Both the position numbers and the translations under genes were made by a program. Source: Beta vulgaris subsp. vulgaris (taxonomy: Eukaryota; Streptophyta; Magnoliopsida; Caryophyllales; Amaranthaceae). From it: 64,000 nucleotides of DNA. Positions 59,334 to 64,000 of the stretch are shown one piece after another. Below the pieces are notes generated by a model. It searched no databases. It saw only the letters and a program-made list of their open reading frames with translations, and was not told where the DNA came from. The stretch's first letter is position 1; every line of letters begins with the position of its first letter. The stretch covers positions 12,058,779 to 12,122,778 of the forward strand of contig NC_079206.1 of assembly GCF_026745355.1 (NCBI RefSeq). The letters are read 5' to 3'.

Positions 59334-62300
59334 CTAACTACGAGGTCTTACAGGTTCACATAATAAAGGCAACGAGTTGCTTTTAGAATCCTGATGTTGA
59401 GCCCGTTTCAACCTGTGGTTATGTATGGCATCATGACATGGAGCAAAGAACTTGTGATTAAGAGCTTCGTCAGCAGTAATCCTCAATCTCGGACTCACGG
59501 TTAAGCATTTTTCGAGCAAATCAAAAAGCGAATCAGGGATAACCTCAAGAAGATCTCGTCTTTTCGTGTTTGCAAAATACCATTCTTTTATTGTCATTGA
59601 TGGTAAGAATCTTATATCCAAAAGTTCCTGCAATACATTTTGTCCGATAAAATGTAAAGTAGAACATAATCTTTGATGACCAAATTCATACTTTAAAGAC
59701 AGGAGAGTGTATTTTCGTAAGTATATGAAATTAGTTACCGTTGGGAAGGAAGATTCGCGGTTGTGTAACTTGGCCACTTCCCACAGCTCTTCATTGCCCT
59801 TCAATTTTACTATGTCCTTCATGTTTCTACAACAGTAACAAGATTGAGCCAAATTTTGACCAACACAAAATTGATGCTAAGCAAACGAAGGGTTAATGAT
59901 GCTTACTGTTCTGGGTCACCATTAAAGGGCATTTTTCCACTTATCAGGTAAAGTAAGGTGACACCAGCTGACCAAACATCAATCTTAGGACCTTGATGCA
60001 AAGAACGAAGCAAGACCTGTAAAAATTTGGGGGAACAAAATTCTAAAGCATGATCCAAGTAACTGATTCTATGCAATAACAGAAGGAAGTGCACTGATGT
60101 CTCTCACAACATAGAACCTAATTCCACAAGGTTTTGATGAACAGGGATGGTACAAATTTTCATGTTACAACAAATTGTTTGTAGGGTGGCTAATGCAGAT
60201 CCAAAAGACAATTTTAGGAGAGCTATGTGATACGAAAGAAACCAGACTAAACAGCATTTGGTACCCTCACCTCTGGAGCACGAAAACCTTTTGTCCCAAC
60301 ACATGGACCATCTTTATTCGGTTTGACTTCTCCTGATAGAAAAAAGAGAACATATTAAGCAGAAGAGCAACGGTAAGGATCCCACACCTGGGTACATGAT
60401 GCGCATTATCACATGCATAGTCATTTTAATACATCGGCATCTAGAAATTAAAATAACATAGATGCATCATAAAAAGAACATGCAAATGTTAGAAAGAAAA
60501 AAGAACAATATGCTAGAAAAACATATAAGGATGTTCAATGGAAATAACATGCGAGTACATTAATCAAGAAAACATGGAAGAAATAAAATAATAACATACA
60601 TGTATCATTAAGAAGAAGAAAATCTAAGCCAGAGCATGCTATGTGGGTGTAGGAATGCGGCAAAAGAGAATACAGACAAGGGTTGTTCCATTTGCAGTTT
60701 TATGCAGCATACCTCTATTCTTCAGTGACCCAGCACCAGAAATGGCAATGCCGGAAGAGTGAAGTGGAGCTGGTGTGGGATGAATGAATTTTCTATCTGT
60801 GATCCCAGGTGAAGCAGCAACCCTTTTACGATTAGAAGCTGGAGCTTTTGCTGCTTCAAGAATTGGGCTTTGCATCTGAGCAAAGTTCATCAGCTCCTTG
60901 CGACCTTTACAAAGAAGTGGCTGGGGCTTTCTTAATCTTTCTACTGAAGGAGCTTGAGTGCTTGTCATGTCCCTCGTAGAAGTTATGCCAGACCCATCTG
61001 CACCTTGGCTAGTTAGCGAATTGCAACGACCCAAATCTTCGTAAGCCTTCAATTTGTCAAAAGTCTTCTTCTTCGTTGTCTTGCTCTCGAGGACACGGTT
61101 GGATCCACTTGCTGCCCCTTTCTTGAGTTCGGATAATTTACCGCCCAGAAAATTCTTTCGTTTGTTGGGAGAAGTGGACTTAGAATGAGCTGACAGATTA
61201 TGTTGAATAGGTTGCACGTTGCTAAAATGTGATTTTTCTGTCACGACATAGAGACTTTACATGAATACAAGATACACTCATTTATTCAATGTCACGTCAA
61301 CTTGAATTGAACTCTAAAGTAAAGGAAATTGGATATAGGCATATAGCTATCAATAGCACTACTACATGTTTTGTATAAGAATAATTTGTCTGGCAAACTT
61401 GACAGTCACAAAACACTAGAATTGAACTTAAGTCTTCAAGGTAATGAAGGCTTGAATTACTTAACCTAAAGATAAAGACCAGTTTGAAAGGTCGACAGGC
61501 TAATATGTTAACTTCTCATAGAGTGATGAAGAGGTACCATTTCATCCTTTCTAGTAAATATAACAAGGGAACTCCTGATTTGATTACGCTCACTTTCATT
61601 ATCATTAGCAGCTAGCTAAGAAGGATGAGATTAATTTCCTTCCAGTAATCCACACACAAGAGACAAAGAGGGTGGCAAACACAAAATGAAACACAGAAGA
61701 AAATAAACCAAGTTTGAGCTTTTGATTTGAATCAAGAGTTGATGAAAGAAAAAAAAAAAAAAAAAACCTTACCAATATTCACATTTTTCTGATTCAAATC
61801 CTGCAAAGAACAGGAAAACAGTAAGCCAAATTCTGATTTTACAAGGCAAGAAACCAGTTGCTGTTACATGTAAAAACTGCAGACTCACCTTAGCAAGATT
61901 GAAGTCAATCAGATACCCTTTGTTGGTTTTGCATGTAAAGAGGAAGTTTCCGGGCTTGATGTCTCTGTGAAACATTCCCTGCAAGCATATAACCGGACTT
62001 TATTTCTGTATGTGGAATCCTCTTTCTACCACGAAATAATGTAAATATCCACAAACTTGTACATCAAATTGGCAACATTATGCTCTACCTGCCTATGAAG
62101 ACCACCAAGTGCCCTGAACATGCAATAACCATACCACTGCAGCTGAGATATATCAATCTCCCTTTTCAACACCTGCAGCAGAATCATGATCATGTATGGG
62201 TAAATAACATGATAGCTAAGATATAAAATGGCAAGCAGAGCTCCAAAACTATCAACTTACTTCAGGCCTGTCATGATCAACGTGCTCTAGAACAAAACAA

Positions 62301-62500
62301 TCAGCACTTTCACTCTTGAGGGAACCTTCATATTTTATCACAAAATTCTTTCCCCTGAGAAACAATATCCTTGATCTTCATTTGATATCATAAATTCATC
62401 TCACAACAATAATTTCAAAATCAAGACTGAACATACCCAAATCGTTCAAGCATCTTAAGCTCATTCTTGACATGGTTTTTATGAGCATTTTCATGAGGAC
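59334..62500 (-). CDS. CDC7: CDC7-type cell division kinase, C-terminal part (5' partial)
   Basis: Ten exons read on the minus strand: 62437-62500, 62261-62354, 62089-62172, 61889-61978, 61773-61800, 60713-61237, 60271-60332, 59907-60016, 59739-59826 and 59334-59627, all GT-AG and in phase. Kinase landmarks: GSLKSESADCFVLEHVDHDR, FHRDIKPGNFLF (catalytic loop), YLIDFNLAK (metal-binding DFN, typical of CDC7 in place of DFG), an insert of about 185 residues, then GTKGFRAPE, KIDVWSAGVTLLYLISGKMP and the C-lobe ELWEVAKLHNRESSFP. The long insert between DFN and APE is a CDC7 hallmark. CDC7 with its Dbf4 partner phosphorylates MCM to fire replication origins. The glycine loop and VAIK lysine precede exon 1 here and are not in the window, so the gene continues beyond base 64000. 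Confidence 0.9.
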
Positions 62501-64000
62501 CTACATTGTCACAAACAAGATCCTTGCATCAGCTTTGGAAATTTATGTCTCTTTTGCACAGCAAGAGAAAACACATATCTAGAATAACTTTATGACATCA
62601 AAAGTGGCACCTGAAAATACTAACAATTACAATAATTATAATCTATAGATATGTCCCTTAAATATAAGACCTGAATATCAAAGTTTTTCCCTACTTCAAC
62701 TTTTCCATATCCACACCCTTTCCCCTTTTGCAAAAATGAGCAAAGTACTTTAATCAGTGAACACTAAAATTAAGCCTTAAAAAAATAATAGAACATCAAC
62801 TGGTTTGAGTTAGTAAGTTACAAGCAGTTATTACTTCCAGTACCCTCCCAAAAGCTGGAAACAGCATGAATCTTTAATTCTAGAAAAATTGTCTCTTAGA
62901 TAACTTAATTTTCTGAGCTTAATCACTGAGATTTTCGGCGCTATGTTCCTTATACAAAACCGTCCAGGCCTTCCCCATCTGTAGCATCGCAGAAAATTTC
63001 AAGGAACTGCATTTTACGTTATGTTCTATGCCTATGTTTTGCAGTTCTTCATAAGTATTAATGAATCTTGAACAATGTTGAAGGGGAACATGAATACAAA
63101 TACAACAGTCAGATGTCTTCTAATGCATCCTCCTACCTGTTGATGGGACAATACAACAGACCTTAAAAAAAAAGCTTTCCATGACAAACTGACAGAAGAT
63201 TTCACAAACTAAGCAACTTAACTAAAACCGGGAAACCTTCTTATAAAGAGGCAATGTAGAGAACAAAAGGTAAGATCACCACAGAAGCAGGTCCTGTTTC
63301 TGCCATCTGATCACCTTTTGTCACCTTTTTTCCATTTTTTAAGAATAAAAATTAATGAACACATATAGCAACTAAAAGGCAAAGAGTAACTGCAAACTAC
63401 ACAATTCCAATAGTATCTGAGGAATCCGAAGCCCCAAAACAGAAACCAATGAGATTGATAGATTAAAATTTGATGTGATATAGTTTAAAGTGAAGCAGTC
63501 AAAGAAAAGAGTGATAGTTAGCTAGAAAATATGGTTTCAGCTTCAACAGCAAAAATAATACTCACTCTGCTTTAAATAAAAGTGTCTCTCGGATCAAATA
63601 ATTTAAATTAATAATGTGCTGACAAAAGTCGAGATTCGAGAACACTACTCCCTTTGCATTTTTTTACTTTACCCACTTTCTTTGTGTGCGTTTGCTAATG
63701 CACTTGCTTTACCTTAAATATCTTTTATTGCATAAGAGTAAAAATTATGGTTGACTGAAGATTAATATATAAAAAAAGCATTGAGATAAATCAAACAAGA
63801 CCCAACATGACTATTTTTTTTCTTATATATTGAGAAGAATTCAGAAGATTCTTTCCAATTGTGAAGAGTGTCAAGAGTCCAAGTAGGTAAAAGAAAATAA
63901 AGAGAGAGTATTTAACATGTACAATCACAAATCATTTTACTCCTTTTTATTGGAGGGGGGTCAAATTTTGCTTTTTCACATTCAAGGTTTACAACTTTGA
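62501..64000 (-). other. Intron of the CDC7 gene, continuing past the window
   Basis: The first visible exon (62437-62500) starts with GT completing a Cys codon (the expected K-C-P-H junction), so a phase-1 exon lies further upstream. I searched this interval for a glycine loop or AIK motif and found none. It contains a Stowaway MITE. Confidence 0.6.
63648..63908. mobile_element. Stowaway MITE (decayed)
   Basis: CTCCCTTTGCATTTTTTTAC and the complement of the right end, CTCTCTCTTTATTTTCTTTTAC, with TA flanks (63646-63647, 63909-63910). Confidence 0.6.

Noticed and set aside
62930..63310. Possible upstream exon of the CDC7 gene with the ATP-binding loop
   Set aside because: Minus-strand frames here lack a glycine-rich loop and an AIK motif and have no matching phase-1 donor.

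Overview
The window is plant nuclear DNA from a dicot. It has AT-rich intergenic DNA, short exons separated by GT-AG introns, a nucleus-encoded plastid ribosomal protein with a transit peptide, and dense plant-type transposons (Helitrons, hAT, Stowaway, Harbinger, Mutator-like elements, LINEs, SINEs and Ty3/gypsy LTRs). The L19 transit peptide resembles the spinach/beet type as I remember it, so Amaranthaceae is a reasonable but unproven guess. No bacterial operons, CRISPR arrays or viral genomes are seen. Five host genes can be read exon by exon. (1) 7361-11381, minus: a glycerol-3-phosphate transporter of the SLC37/G3Pp family (530 aa), with a 38-nt last coding exon and probably a 5-kb intron in its 5' UTR that starts near 16.8 kb. 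(2) 30579-33195, plus: chloroplast ribosomal protein bL19c (232 aa). (3) 42769-47601, plus: a VAP27-type ER contact-site protein (233 aa). (4) 49977-52980, minus: Bax inhibitor-1 (245 aa). (5) 59334-62500 and continuing past the right edge, minus: a CDC7-type kinase lacking its N-terminal exon here. They are independent housekeeping, stress and cell-cycle genes, not a pathway cluster. All exon phases were checked by hand and close in frame. Region by region: 0-6.3 kb is transposon territory: a SINE, a 3.7-kb foldback/MULE-like element whose inverted arms are built of short tandem repeats and which carries a fragment of a tapetal-type bHLH gene (bHLH10/89/91-like), and a second element with long inverted repeats. 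7-16.8 kb is the transporter gene. 17-26.8 kb is a nest of at least four layers: a LINE split by a Ty3/gypsy element, which is split by a hAT element (8-bp duplication TTGGCCAC), which is split by a solo LTR (5-bp duplication ATATG). 28-30 kb has hAT-like debris and a SINE with a 37-bp target duplication. 33.4-41.3 kb is a Helitron-rich stretch with nested Stowaway, Harbinger and hAT MITEs. 53.5-58.5 kb holds a hAT MITE, two related MULE-like elements, a LINE-like tail and a Stowaway. The most rewarding items are the foldback element with its captured gene fragment, the nested insertions with readable duplications, the abutting Helitrons at 40.14 kb, the Helitron nine bases inside a Bax inhibitor-1 intron, and the 38-nt terminal exon of the transporter. 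None amounts to proof of a new biological system.
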